Shown here piece after piece: positions 26,100-34,889 of a stretch of 64,000 nt of DNA (positions are counted from its first letter, which is position 1; the number at the start of each line of letters is the position of its first letter). The DNA comes from an uncultured Roseibium sp. (GTDB lineage Bacteria > Pseudomonadota > Alphaproteobacteria > Rhizobiales > Stappiaceae): assembly GCF_947494555.1 (NCBI RefSeq), contig NZ_CANLVF010000001.1, forward strand, positions 434,001 through 498,000, written 5' to 3'. The notes under the pieces were generated by a model. It ran no database searches and was not told the origin of the DNA. It saw nothing but the letters and a program-made list of their open reading frames with translations. The position numbers were made by a program, and so were the translations under genes.

Positions 26100-27029
26100 T
26101 CAACTCCCATCCGGTATCACGATTTCCCGCTCTCGAAGCAGTACGACAGGCGTGTTCGGGGCCTCAAATCCATGTTCTTCCATTCGGCAAATCCAGCCGG
26201 CATTGGTCTTGTCGATTTTGAAGAGATTGTAGCAGGCGGCCGGGCCATGGCCGCCCGGGGCACTTGTTGCTGAGGGAACACCAATCACGTGGACAGGGCC
26301 GTTCGGACCTTCGATTTTCTCAAAACTGTCAATATGTGTATGACCATGCAGGATCAGTTCGGCACCTGCGCGCTTGACCACCGCGCGAACGCGTGAGGCG
26401 TCCGACAGGCGCTTGTGCCACTTGGTGGCCTGCCTGAACGGTGGGTGATGGAGCATCACGACCCTGAAGAGCCCTTCTTTTCCAAGCTCTTCCAAAACGG
26501 TGCGCAGGCGTTTTGCCTGCTCGCTCCCGACCCGGCCGGTGGCAAACCAGGGCGCGGTAGCGCGGCCGGTTGTCACTCCTATAAGCGCGACGTTGTCGCG
26601 TTTTCGCACGTAAGGAAAGGTCGCTTCGGATCTTACGTCTTCAGGCGGGGTGGTGCTTGCATCATCGGCGCACATGTAAGGCCACCAGGCCGTGCGCGCG
26701 CGCCGGATAGCACCAGGCACATAGGCATCGTGGTTTCCGGGCACAACCGAAACATCACGCGGGTCACCGATTTCCTCAAGCCAGGTACGTGCTCCCGCGA
26801 TTTCAATCGGAAGCGCAATGTTCACAAGGTCGCCAGTGACGGCGATGTGGTCCGGTGCCTTTTCCTTCATGTCATCGACGAGCTGATCCAGATAGCTCGC
26901 GCCCATGATCTTGGACCGGTTCCGGTGCCAGTTGAGGTAGCCGAGAATGCGTTTTGAAACGAGCTGGAGAAGCTTTGGGTCAGGCAGGGGACCGAGATGC
27001 GGGTCCGAAAGATGCGCGAGCGTGAACAT
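26100..27029 (-). CDS. Calcineurin-like metallophosphoesterase
   Basis: 309 residues. The dinuclear metal motifs of the family are all visible: LSDPHLG near residue 6, VTGDLVN near residue 60, VPGNHD near residue 96, MLHHPP near residue 198 and ILHGHTHIDS near residue 232. The closest general group is the Icc/cAMP-phosphodiesterase-like branch; substrate is unknown. No signal peptide, so it should be cytoplasmic. It is monocistronic on the minus strand and preceded by a hairpin at 27052-27083. Confidence 0.9.
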   Translation of the reverse strand: MFTLAHLSDPHLGPLPDPKLLQLVSKRILGYLNWHRNRSKIMGASYLDQLVDDMKEKAPDHIAVTGDLVNIALPIEIAGARTWLEEIGDPRDVSVVPGNHDAYVPGAIRRARTAWWPYMCADDASTTPPEDVRSEATFPYVRKRDNVALIGVTTGRATAPWFATGRVGSEQAKRLRTVLEELGKEGLFRVVMLHHPPFRQATKWHKRLSDASRVRAVVKRAGAELILHGHTHIDSFEKIEGPNGPVHVIGVPSATSAPGGHGPAACYNLFKIDKTNAGWICRMEEHGFEAPNTPVVLLREREIVIPDGS

Positions 27030-27043
27030 GAGGGCGCATCTTC

Positions 27044-27083
27044 AAATCAAAACGCGCCGCGTCAAGAAAATAACGCGGCGCGT
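27044..27083 (-). terminator. Terminator downstream of the 27.1-27.4 kb gene
   Basis: ACGCGCCGCGT (27052-27062) and ACGCGGCGCGT (27073-27083) form a perfect eleven-pair stem with a ten-base loop. On the minus strand the stem is followed by TTTGATTTG. It lies 27 bases after the stop of the frameshifted small gene. Confidence 0.6.
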
Positions 27084-27110
27084 CCAAGGCTGTTATGACT
27101 TTTGTATCCG

Positions 27111-27400
27111 TCAGGCTTTCGCTTTGACTGGTCGGGTTTTTGCATCCGCAGCCAGAACGGGTTTACCGGTGCTTGATCCAGCGGTGCGCGTCGTCTCGCG
27201 CAGCGTCGCGTTCACAACATTTACGAAACCGATCATGTGCTGCTCCGTATGCGGTTTGCTGAAGCCCGTGTCGACGGTTGTCAGTTTGTCGGGAACGTGG
27301 TCAGTGCGGCGACAATGCGCGGGTTGCTGAGATCAACAGCCGGTTTCCACTGGTAGTGGGACGGACGTTTGCGGCCTTTGCCGAAGAGTGCGTTCAACAT
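27111..27400 (-). pseudogene. Small gene split by a one-base frameshift
   Basis: The minus-strand start has a good site (AAGGA eight bases before ATG 27400) and encodes [20 protein letters not shown] onward for 39 residues to a TGA. Just before that stop, the -1 frame continues smoothly as DKLTTVDTGFSKPHTEQHMI and ends in an Ala/Lys-rich tail at 27111. One extra C in the CCC run near 27291 would join both into a 96-residue protein. No family recognised. It may be a true frameshift mutation, a sequencing error or programmed frameshifting. A terminator follows. Confidence 0.55.
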
Positions 27401-27578
27401 TGTCGTTATCCTTTTTTGCGGTCGGGCAGCGATTGCTCTGCCTTCGAATTCATCACTGTGCACTTTATATAGGCATCTGCGCCCTGCGTTACGAGCGATA
27501 TTCCGTCGCATCTGCCCTGCAGAAAATGCATGGGTTAATAAGGTTTTACTTCAGGATTTAGGCGTGCAATCTGCCGGT

Positions 27579-28064
27579 ATGTTGAAACTTCTGTCGTTCC
27601 TGCCAACACCGTGGACCAAGCGCATTGTCCAGAGCGCGGTCCTGATCCGGAACCCTTACATTCTGGGCGTCCGAGTCCTTGTCGAGGACGACCAGCGCCG
27701 CATCCTGCTTGTGCGACATACCTACCTGGAAGGCTGGTATCTTCCAGGTGGTGCCGTCGATGGCGGTGAAACGCTCGCCGAGGCTGCGGTCCGGGAAGTT
27801 CGCGAAGAGGCGGGTGTTGCGGCTGCGGGCGCTCCCGATTTGCTCGGCATGTACCTCAATCGCGAGGCGACGGGCCGCGATCATGTGGGGCTTTTCCACC
27901 TGACGGACTGGAACAGGACCGAAGCTTATCTTGAACCCAACTCCGAGATTGCGGAAGCGGGTTTTTTCGCACTGGATGCGCTGCCGGACGGTTTGAGCCC
28001 GGCAACGGAACGTCGTCTGACGGAGTTCAGGAACGGGGACTTTCCGTCCGGCGCTTATTGGTGA
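27579..28064 (+). CDS. Nudix hydrolase
   Basis: 161 residues from ATG 27579; the frame is open further upstream but the fold begins here. The Nudix box is complete: [20 protein letters not shown], then EAG. It hydrolyses a nucleoside diphosphate linked to some other moiety; the substrate is not indicated. A short hydrophobic N terminus precedes the domain. It is convergent with the yqjG-like gene, 21 bases away. Confidence 0.9.
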   Translation: MLKLLSFLPTPWTKRIVQSAVLIRNPYILGVRVLVEDDQRRILLVRHTYLEGWYLPGGAVDGGETLAEAAVREVREEAGVAAAGAPDLLGMYLNREATGRDHVGLFHLTDWNRTEAYLEPNSEIAEAGFFALDALPDGLSPATERRLTEFRNGDFPSGAYW

Positions 28065-28085
28065 TCTTGCAGTTCCTTCAGGACC

Positions 28086-29060
28086 TCACGCAGCTGCCGG
28101 AAGCCGATCGCGGTTATGAGGCTTCAGGAAATCGAGCTCCGGTCCTACCGGAACGATCCGGGTCGGATTGACGCTTTCATGAGAGCCGTAATAGTGCTGC
28201 TTGATTGTCGCCATATCGACAGTCTCCGCGACGCCCGGCACCTGATAGAGCTCCAGAAGGTAGTTCTGCAGGTTCGGGTAGTCGAGGATCCGTCTGATGT
28301 TGCACTTGAAGTGACCGACATAGACGGCATCGAACCGCACCAGTGTCGTAAACAGCCGCCAGTCTGCCTCGGTCAGGCGGTCTCCTGTCAGATAACGGTT
28401 TGAGGCAAGCAGATCCTCCAGGTAATCAAGCGTTTCAAAAAGGGCTGTGACCGCTTCCTCGTAAGCATCCTGTGACGTTGCAAAGCCGGATTTGTAAACG
28501 CCGTTGTTGAGTGTGTGATAGATCCGCTCGTTGACCGCATCGATATCCGCGCGCAGGTTTTCGGGATAGAAATCCAGATTGGAGCCTGTCAGCCCGTCGA
28601 ATTCGGAGTTGAACATCCTGATGATTTCAGACGACTCGTTGCTGACGATTGTTTCCTGGTGTTTGTCCCACAGGATCGGCACGGTTGCGCGGCCGGTATA
28701 GGTCGGATCGGCCTTGGCGTAGATGTTCCAGGCGTATTTTGCTCCCGTCAAAGCTTCTTGTTCTGCGAACTCCCAGCCGTTTTCGAGCATGAGCGGCTGA
28801 ACTGCTGAAAGACCGATTGCGTCTTCCAGGCCCTTCAGCTTGCGGAAGATCATCGCGCGGTGCGCCCAGGGACAGGCGTAGGAAACAAACAAGTGGTAGC
28901 GGCCGGCTTCCGCCTTGAAACCGCCTTTCCCGCTTGGGCCGGCGGATCCGTCCGCGGTGATCCAGTTGCGGAACGCGGCATCCTTGCGGACGAACCGGCC
29001 TCCACTGGATTTCGTATCGTACCATTGGTCTTTCCAGACACCGTCTACCAGCAATCCCAT
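28086..29060 (-). CDS. yqjG: Glutathionyl-hydroquinone reductase (YqjG/EcM4 type)
   Basis: 324 residues, typical of the Xi-class glutathione transferases. The catalytic Cys lies in SYACPWAHRAMIFRKLKGL near residue 62. RYHLFVSYACPW and the C-terminal alpha-helical domain (LTEADWRLFTTLVRFDAVY) fit the family. The enzyme removes glutathione from glutathionyl-hydroquinones. It appears monocistronic; its promoter region is divergent from the acetyltransferase gene at 29433. Confidence 0.93.
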   Translation of the reverse strand: MGLLVDGVWKDQWYDTKSSGGRFVRKDAAFRNWITADGSAGPSGKGGFKAEAGRYHLFVSYACPWAHRAMIFRKLKGLEDAIGLSAVQPLMLENGWEFAEQEALTGAKYAWNIYAKADPTYTGRATVPILWDKHQETIVSNESSEIIRMFNSEFDGLTGSNLDFYPENLRADIDAVNERIYHTLNNGVYKSGFATSQDAYEEAVTALFETLDYLEDLLASNRYLTGDRLTEADWRLFTTLVRFDAVYVGHFKCNIRRILDYPNLQNYLLELYQVPGVAETVDMATIKQHYYGSHESVNPTRIVPVGPELDFLKPHNRDRLPAAA

Positions 29061-29432
29061 AGTGCGCTCCTTGAATTTCCTTTAGCTGAAAGTTGTGCGC
29101 CGAAGCTGAAAATCAATCAATTGAATGCTGTGTTCGGGATGGGTGAACAATAGCTTGTGCCGTGAACCTTGCAAAAAGCGCTGGACCGGACGGTTCTTGC
29201 GTGCTAACCGCTTTGCCTCACGAATAAACCGCCGGACAGTCTTCAATTTCCGGCGAAACCGAAAGACTGGGATTAATGACCGCAGGTCTGATGCTCCGAC
29301 GACGAACCGACCGACGAGAAAGCTCTCGTTCGCTCCGTCGCGGCTGACCTGATCCCGGATCAACAAAACCACTTCTCTGGGCTATTGGCAGGCGCGCTTT
29401 CCGATAAAGATCGCTTGTTCAGGAACAGCCTC
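29061..29432. other. Divergent intergenic region
   Basis: Reading frames exist on both strands but are Arg-rich, lack ribosome sites and overlap one another. I see no supported gene. The region must hold the promoters of the yqjG-like gene and of the acetyltransferase gene. Confidence 0.45.
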
Positions 29433-29927
29433 ATGAAACAGACCACGTGGGTCATCCGGCTCGAAGACGCCGCAGACAACACCGCCATCGAAGACCTCCA
29501 GGCAGAAGCCTTCGGACCGGGACGGTTCGCAAGGACGGCGTTCCGTATCCGCGAGAACGTACCGCACCGGACGGATCTGTCTTTTGTCGGATTGGTGGGG
29601 TCGCACATCGCCGGGTCCATCCGGCTTTCCCCGGTCCTGATCGGAGATGCAGAGGGTCTGTTGCTGGGACCACTAACAGTCTCTCCTGATTTCAAGAATC
29701 GGGGTCTGGGCAAGGCGCTCATGCGTACGGCAATGGACGCTGCAGCGTTGGCAGGGGACAAGGTTGTTCTTCTCGTTGGCGATGCACCCTATTACGGACC
29801 CTTCGGGTTTCAGCAAGTGCCTCTAGGACATATCGCTCTACCCGGGCCGGTCGATCCGGCGCGGTTGCTGGTCGCTCTGATGAACGGGGCGGAGATGCCT
29901 GCAGGCGCGGTACGCGGTGGATTGTGA
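29433..29927 (+). CDS. GNAT-family N-acetyltransferase (YhbS-like)
   Basis: 164 residues from ATG 29433. The acetyl-CoA binding motif is PLTVSPDFKNRGLGKALMRT near residues 80-99, followed by VVLLVGDAPYYGPFGFQQVP, the characteristic YhbS-type YYxxFGF signature. Substrate is unknown. The frame reaches 29385, but that extension overlaps a region with no family similarity. Confidence 0.9.
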   Translation: MKQTTWVIRLEDAADNTAIEDLQAEAFGPGRFARTAFRIRENVPHRTDLSFVGLVGSHIAGSIRLSPVLIGDAEGLLLGPLTVSPDFKNRGLGKALMRTAMDAAALAGDKVVLLVGDAPYYGPFGFQQVPLGHIALPGPVDPARLLVALMNGAEMPAGAVRGGL

Positions 29928-30301
29928 AACCGTTGCGGTTGTTCGTTGCGCCCCTCGCGTACCGAAGTGCAGGTACGAAGACCGAGTTCCCACTCAGGAA
30001 TGATCGCCTTATGACCTTGAACCGAGAGGCCAGGGCAAGGTTAAAGACAGCTGCCTTCCCGGACGCAGCATAGCGAAGATCCGGGAACCCGCTGCCCTTG
30101 CAGCAATAAAGGTCCCGGCTCAAGGCCGGGACGGCAACAGATTTAATCGGGCGCACGGTCTGCGAAAAAGCAGATCGAATAGACCCACAGTTCACGTAAA
30201 TTCTACGGAACTGGTTACATCTCAAAAAGTTCAGTTCGCTTCGAATTAAGATATGCGCAGTATAGATGCCAGGGCAGGCATTGCTTGAGGCACATTGATT
30301 T
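29928..30301. repeat. Intergenic palindromic element
   Basis: No gene is supported in this 370-base gap. The sequence GTCCCGGC (30112-30119) pairs with GCCGGGAC (30125-30132) and is preceded by a GATCCGGGAACCC-type stretch (30079 onward). Such GC-rich palindromes are typical of dispersed intergenic repeats in this group of bacteria, but whether it is repeated in this genome cannot be seen. Confidence 0.35.
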
Positions 30302-32683
30302 ATGAAGCTCAGATATTTTCTACTGACACTCTTTCTCTTCCTGTCGGTAACCCCGCTGTTGCTGTTTCAGGCCTGGCCGCATTCCGAGGTGCTTGAAGGC
30401 GAACTCGACGAAGTCCATGAACGTCATCTCCTGCTTGCAAGAAATCTTGCGGCAGCCCTGGAGCGATATTACCGCGATCTTGTAACGACCTTCGACCTGT
30501 TGCTCGACACACCGGAGACCTGGTCCGACGCGAAAACAATGCTGCGCGTACTTGATAATCTCAGTTTCAGGCATGTTTGCATTGCCGATTGGGAAACGGG
30601 GCGGGTGACACTCACGCTTGCATCAGCCTCCGCACCCTGTCCCAAAGTCATCCCGCAAGCCGAGTTTGAGCGCCTCAAGTCCTTGGTGACACCGGAAGGG
30701 GTTGCCTTTGGCCCGGTCGTGGAAACTCCCGACGGTGAAAACGTGCTTCACATGGTCAAACGGTCGGGTGACTCACTGGCCGTCGGTGCGGTGAAAACCA
30801 CTTATTTCAGGGAATTGGGCGAGGCTATTTCCTTCGGTGTGCGCGGTCATGCTGCAATCGTCGACAATCACGGGCGGGCGCTCTCGCACCCTTTGGCTGA
30901 CTGGGTCGCCACGCGCAAGGATATGTCCATGATTTCGGCGGTGCAAAGGATGCTCGCCCGTGAAACCGGTGTCGAGATTTTCTACTCACCGGCGCTCAAG
31001 GGCGACATGATTGCCGGCTTCACTTATGTGCATCCAGTCGGCTGGGGCGTCATGATTCCGCAGCCAATCGCCGAGCTGCAGCAAAAGGCCGATGACGCCC
31101 GCCGGTCGGCTGTCATCGTCCTCGTGATTGGTGTTGCCTCCGCGCTTGCGCTGGCTTTACTGGTTTCCTTGCGTGTGGTCCGGCCAATCGAGCAAATCAC
31201 CCGCGCTTCGTCCAGGATTGCCGGAGGTGAAATGAGCCTGCCGGAGGTACAGGGCTCCAGCCGTTTTCTGCCGATCGAATTCAATGAATTGAGCAAGCGC
31301 TTCAGAGAAATGGTTCTGCGCCTTCGCGAGAACATGTCTACGATCAATGCGTTGGCGTATCAGGACCTTGTCACCGGACTGGGCAACCGGACCTATCTGC
31401 ACCAGCAACTGAGCGGGGCCATATCGGAAGGTCAGCGCGGAACGCTGCTGCTCATCGATCTCGACGGTTTCAAGTCCGTCAACGACATGTATGGTCACGA
31501 CGTCGGCGACAAGGTCCTGGAAGCTGTTGGCGAGCGTCTATGCACCGTTCTGGGTGTCAGAAAACTTGCCGATTATGAAAATGATGAGCTCAAGCAGGGG
31601 CCGTCAACAGCCTTTTTGCATCCGCTCGTCACACGCCTTGGTGGCGACGAGTTTGCGATTTGGCTCCCATCCGAAGACCATGCCCAAATATCCGGGCTGG
31701 CAGCGGACATCGTGGAGCGGATCAGAGAGCCGATCATTGTTTACGGTACACAGACCGTCATTGGCGCTAGCGTTGGCCTTGCCCAGTATCCCGAACACGG
31801 AAGTGACCGTTCTAGCCTCATGAAGGCGGCCGACCTTGCAATGTATGACGCCAAGAAGGCCGGCAAGGACCGGTTTGTTGCCTATTCGCCGGCGCTGATG
31901 ACTGCGATCCTTGATGAGCGGAAGCTCGGAGGAGAAATCAAGGCAGGACTTCAAAGTGGGCAGTTCATTCCCCATTTCCAACCGCAATTTCGCCTGCCGG
32001 ACAGAACCGTGACCGGGGTTGAAGCGCTGGTCCGGTGGAACCACCCCGAACGTGGTCTGCTTGCGCCACCGGACTTTCTGGAAACGGTGAAGGAGCTTAA
32101 TCTGCTTGCCGACATCGACGCTTTGATGCTGGACCGGTCCGTCGCGCAATTGCGCGAGCTTTGTGAAAATGGGGTCAGCGTCCCGGCGCTCGCCGTCAAT
32201 CTGTCCGAAGAACGGCTGTCGTCGCCTGAATTTCTGGAAAGTCTGCGGACACTCGGCGATCTGCCCTTTGACTTGCGTTTTGAACTTGTGGAGACCATGG
32301 CTCTCGACACTGTGGACGAGCAGCTCGCGAACATTCTCGAAGAGGTCAGGCAAGCCGGTTGCAGTCTGGATCTGGACGATTTCGGAGTGGCGAATGCGTC
32401 GGTGCTGGGGTTAATGAATATTCAGCCTGCACACATCAAAATCGACCGCAACCTGATCTGCGGTATCCAGGAAGGCAATATCTTCGAGCGGATGGTTGGA
32501 TCAATCATCGGCATGGGGCACTCTCTCGGCATACCCCTGATTGCCGAAGGCGCGGATCGGCTGGAGCAGGTCGAAAGGCTTGCGGCGCTGAACTGCGATT
32601 TTGCCCAGGGTTATGCACTCGCAATGCCGATGGGCATCGAGGAACTTGGCGTATTCCTGAAAAATCAGCCGCAGCCGGACTAG
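30302..32683 (+). CDS. Cache-HAMP-GGDEF-EAL cyclic di-GMP enzyme
   Basis: 793 residues. Transmembrane helices at about 4-23 and 266-291 flank a periplasmic Cache-like sensor domain. HAMP (RPIEQITRASSRIAGGEM) follows. The GGDEF motif itself is intact near residue 446 (RLGGDEF), with an unusual extra stretch just before it. The EAL domain keeps its key residues: EAL near 573, NLS, ELVE, DDFG, KID, AEG and QGY. It may therefore make and break cyclic di-GMP; which activity dominates cannot be told. No RxxD inhibitory site is visible. It appears monocistronic. Confidence 0.92.
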   Translation: MKLRYFLLTLFLFLSVTPLLLFQAWPHSEVLEGELDEVHERHLLLARNLAAALERYYRDLVTTFDLLLDTPETWSDAKTMLRVLDNLSFRHVCIADWETGRVTLTLASASAPCPKVIPQAEFERLKSLVTPEGVAFGPVVETPDGENVLHMVKRSGDSLAVGAVKTTYFRELGEAISFGVRGHAAIVDNHGRALSHPLADWVATRKDMSMISAVQRMLARETGVEIFYSPALKGDMIAGFTYVHPVGWGVMIPQPIAELQQKADDARRSAVIVLVIGVASALALALLVSLRVVRPIEQITRASSRIAGGEMSLPEVQGSSRFLPIEFNELSKRFREMVLRLRENMSTINALAYQDLVTGLGNRTYLHQQLSGAISEGQRGTLLLIDLDGFKSVNDMYGHDVGDKVLEAVGERLCTVLGVRKLADYENDELKQGPSTAFLHPLVTRLGGDEFAIWLPSEDHAQISGLAADIVERIREPIIVYGTQTVIGASVGLAQYPEHGSDRSSLMKAADLAMYDAKKAGKDRFVAYSPALMTAILDERKLGGEIKAGLQSGQFIPHFQPQFRLPDRTVTGVEALVRWNHPERGLLAPPDFLETVKELNLLADIDALMLDRSVAQLRELCENGVSVPALAVNLSEERLSSPEFLESLRTLGDLPFDLRFELVETMALDTVDEQLANILEEVRQAGCSLDLDDFGVANASVLGLMNIQPAHIKIDRNLICGIQEGNIFERMVGSIIGMGHSLGIPLIAEGADRLEQVERLAALNCDFAQGYALAMPMGIEELGVFLKNQPQPD

Positions 32684-32805
32684 GCGCCGCCACATCACGA
32701 CAGCATCCGAAATTTTCGGTCTTGCGTGAACTGCGGCATGGTCTCGTTCCAAGGCCGCAGCTCACCGGATGGGCGCGAGTGCGATCGCCGAAACTTGAAA
32801 CCACT

Positions 32806-34881
32806 CTAGCGGCCTTCGCGGTACCAGGTCAGCGACAGCATGCCGAGCAGCAGGGCGAGGCCGAGAAGGCCGATCATGAGTGGATAGCGGTCGACACCAT
32901 TGAGCACGCTTGCTTCGGTTGCCTTGAGGCCGATCCAGCCGTTCCCGGCGTAACTGGCCGATGTGCGCATGGATACCACGCGGGGAACATCCATGTCGCC
33001 ACCGACATCTCTCAGCCGCTGAGTGCTGCCTCCAGTTGCCTCGCTGATCGGCGACAGCACCTCCGTTGTCGATAGAACATCTGTATATTCCCGCGGATTT
33101 TGCGGGCCGACATGGATCAACGCGCTCAAGACGCCGTCGGTTACGGAAAACAGGCCGGTCTGTTCAACAGGCATGTCTCCGCGCCAGAGGCCCGGATCAC
33201 GTTCCTCCATGGTGACTTGCGTTGCGTCGCCCGCAGGTGCGGTAACGGTGACTTCGCCGACGGAGTCGCCAAGTGTCTGACGTTCAACGACCAGGTCGCC
33301 ACCGAGTATTGAAACGTTGAGCGCTTCTTCCTCAAGATCGGGCTCCTGCATCAGCCAATGGGCGAGGCGGCGCAGAAGCGGCACATGCGGGCCGCCGCCT
33401 TCAAAGCCGCGCGCCCAGAGCCAGACATGGTCGGACAGGAGCATCGCGACACGGCCTTCGCCTTCGCGGTTAAGCACCAGCAGCGGGGAGTCGCTCGGAC
33501 CGGACATGAGCTGGTGACCGGCATCAAGCTGCGTGTCGACGGCGCGAAACCAGCGGCTCCAGGCCGGAGGGTCCTGCTCGGACCCCGGGAGGCCGCGTGT
33601 AACCGGGTGCCGCTCACCAAGGCTGGCAAGGGTTGCGTAAAACGGTTCTTCCAGAATGCCGCCGGTCGGGCTGGCGGGCAGGATGGGTGCGAGTGGTGTC
33701 CGGTAAAGGCTGCCTGCCTCGGCATAATCGGGACCGCCCGCAAGGAGCACGGCGCCGCCGTCACGCACGTAACGGGCGATGTTGTCGAAATAGAGCATCG
33801 GCAGAACACCGCGGCGCACATAGCGGTCAAAAATGATCAGGTCGAACTCATCGATCTTGACGGAGAACAGCTCACGGGTCGGGAATGCGATCAGTGAAAG
33901 CTGGTTGATCGGTGTTCCGTCCTGTTTTTCCGGTGGACGCAGGATCGTGAAATGAACGAGGTCGACGGACGCGTCGGACTTCAACAGGTTGCGCCATGTG
34001 CGTTCGCCTGAATGCGGCGAGCCGGAAACCAGAAGCACACGCAGGTTCTCGCGGATACCATCAATGGTGACCACCGCGCGGTTGTTCAGGGTCGTAAGTT
34101 CGTCCCGAAGCGGCTCTGCCTCGAATTCGAAAATGTTGTCACCACCATGGGCAATCTCAACAGGGATGTCGATCTTTTCGCCGGTGCGGGCGGTTCGTTC
34201 ACTGACAACGGAGCCATCGCGCTTTACCGTCAGGCGAACCTGATCTCCGGGGCCGGTGCCCTGGCCCTGGTCGACCACGGTCAGGCTGACTGTCTGCTCC
34301 GATCCGACGAGTCCGAACCTGGGCGCCTTTTCGAGCACGATGCGGCGGTCGCGTTCTTCGGGCGTTCCCGTGATCACGCCGTGCACGGGCGCGTCAAACC
34401 CGAGCGCACCGGCATTTTCCGGAACGTCATGGATCTGTCCGTCGGTCACGATGATTGCGCCTCCGACCCGTTCCGGCGGAACATCGGCCAGTCCGTTTGT
34501 CAGGGCCTGAAACAGTTCGGTCCCGTTGCCTGAGCCCGAATTGCGCGCTTCAAGGACACGCAGGTCAAAGCCCTTGAGTGCTTCCACGCGGCGCCGGATT
34601 TCTGCTGCAGCTTCATCGGTGGTTGCCTCGCGTTCGGCGAGCCGCTGGCTCTGACTTTTATCAACGACGAGTGCAACAACGCTGGACAGCGGCTCGCGAT
34701 CTTCCCGTTCAACGGCCGGATTGGCGAGCGCGAACAGCAAGAGCGCCATAGTCAGCGTCCGCAGGACCCAACCGCGCAAACTGAGATACCCTGAAAAGCC
34801 CGCAATCAAAAACACGACAATGCCGCCGGCGATCAGTGCCCAGAGGGGAAGCAGCGGGTCGAAGGAGAGTGACCAGACCAT
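32806..34881 (-). CDS. Membrane protein with VWA/glutamine-amidotransferase-like fold
   Basis: 691 residues, last gene of the moxR operon. Two N-terminal transmembrane helices (about 12-32 and 36-53) and one C-terminal (about 665-684) enclose a large periplasmic part. A von Willebrand-like region follows (VVALVVDKSQSQRLAERE, GGAIIVTDGQIHD) and later a glutamine amidotransferase-like segment (LSLIAFPTRELFSVKIDEFD, VRDGGAVLLAGG). It is 8 bases behind the DUF4159 gene. The biochemical role is unknown; the operon is typical of chaperone-like metal-insertion modules. Confidence 0.82.
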   Translation of the reverse strand: MVWSLSFDPLLPLWALIAGGIVVFLIAGFSGYLSLRGWVLRTLTMALLLFALANPAVEREDREPLSSVVALVVDKSQSQRLAEREATTDEAAAEIRRRVEALKGFDLRVLEARNSGSGNGTELFQALTNGLADVPPERVGGAIIVTDGQIHDVPENAGALGFDAPVHGVITGTPEERDRRIVLEKAPRFGLVGSEQTVSLTVVDQGQGTGPGDQVRLTVKRDGSVVSERTARTGEKIDIPVEIAHGGDNIFEFEAEPLRDELTTLNNRAVVTIDGIRENLRVLLVSGSPHSGERTWRNLLKSDASVDLVHFTILRPPEKQDGTPINQLSLIAFPTRELFSVKIDEFDLIIFDRYVRRGVLPMLYFDNIARYVRDGGAVLLAGGPDYAEAGSLYRTPLAPILPASPTGGILEEPFYATLASLGERHPVTRGLPGSEQDPPAWSRWFRAVDTQLDAGHQLMSGPSDSPLLVLNREGEGRVAMLLSDHVWLWARGFEGGGPHVPLLRRLAHWLMQEPDLEEEALNVSILGGDLVVERQTLGDSVGEVTVTAPAGDATQVTMEERDPGLWRGDMPVEQTGLFSVTDGVLSALIHVGPQNPREYTDVLSTTEVLSPISEATGGSTQRLRDVGGDMDVPRVVSMRTSASYAGNGWIGLKATEASVLNGVDRYPLMIGLLGLALLLGMLSLTWYREGR

Positions 34882-34889
34882 GTGCGCTC

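Noticed and set aside
29082..29372. A 96-residue minus-strand frame between the yqjG-like gene and the acetyltransferase
   Set aside because: Basic, low-complexity composition, no ribosome site, overlapping another frame on the opposite strand.
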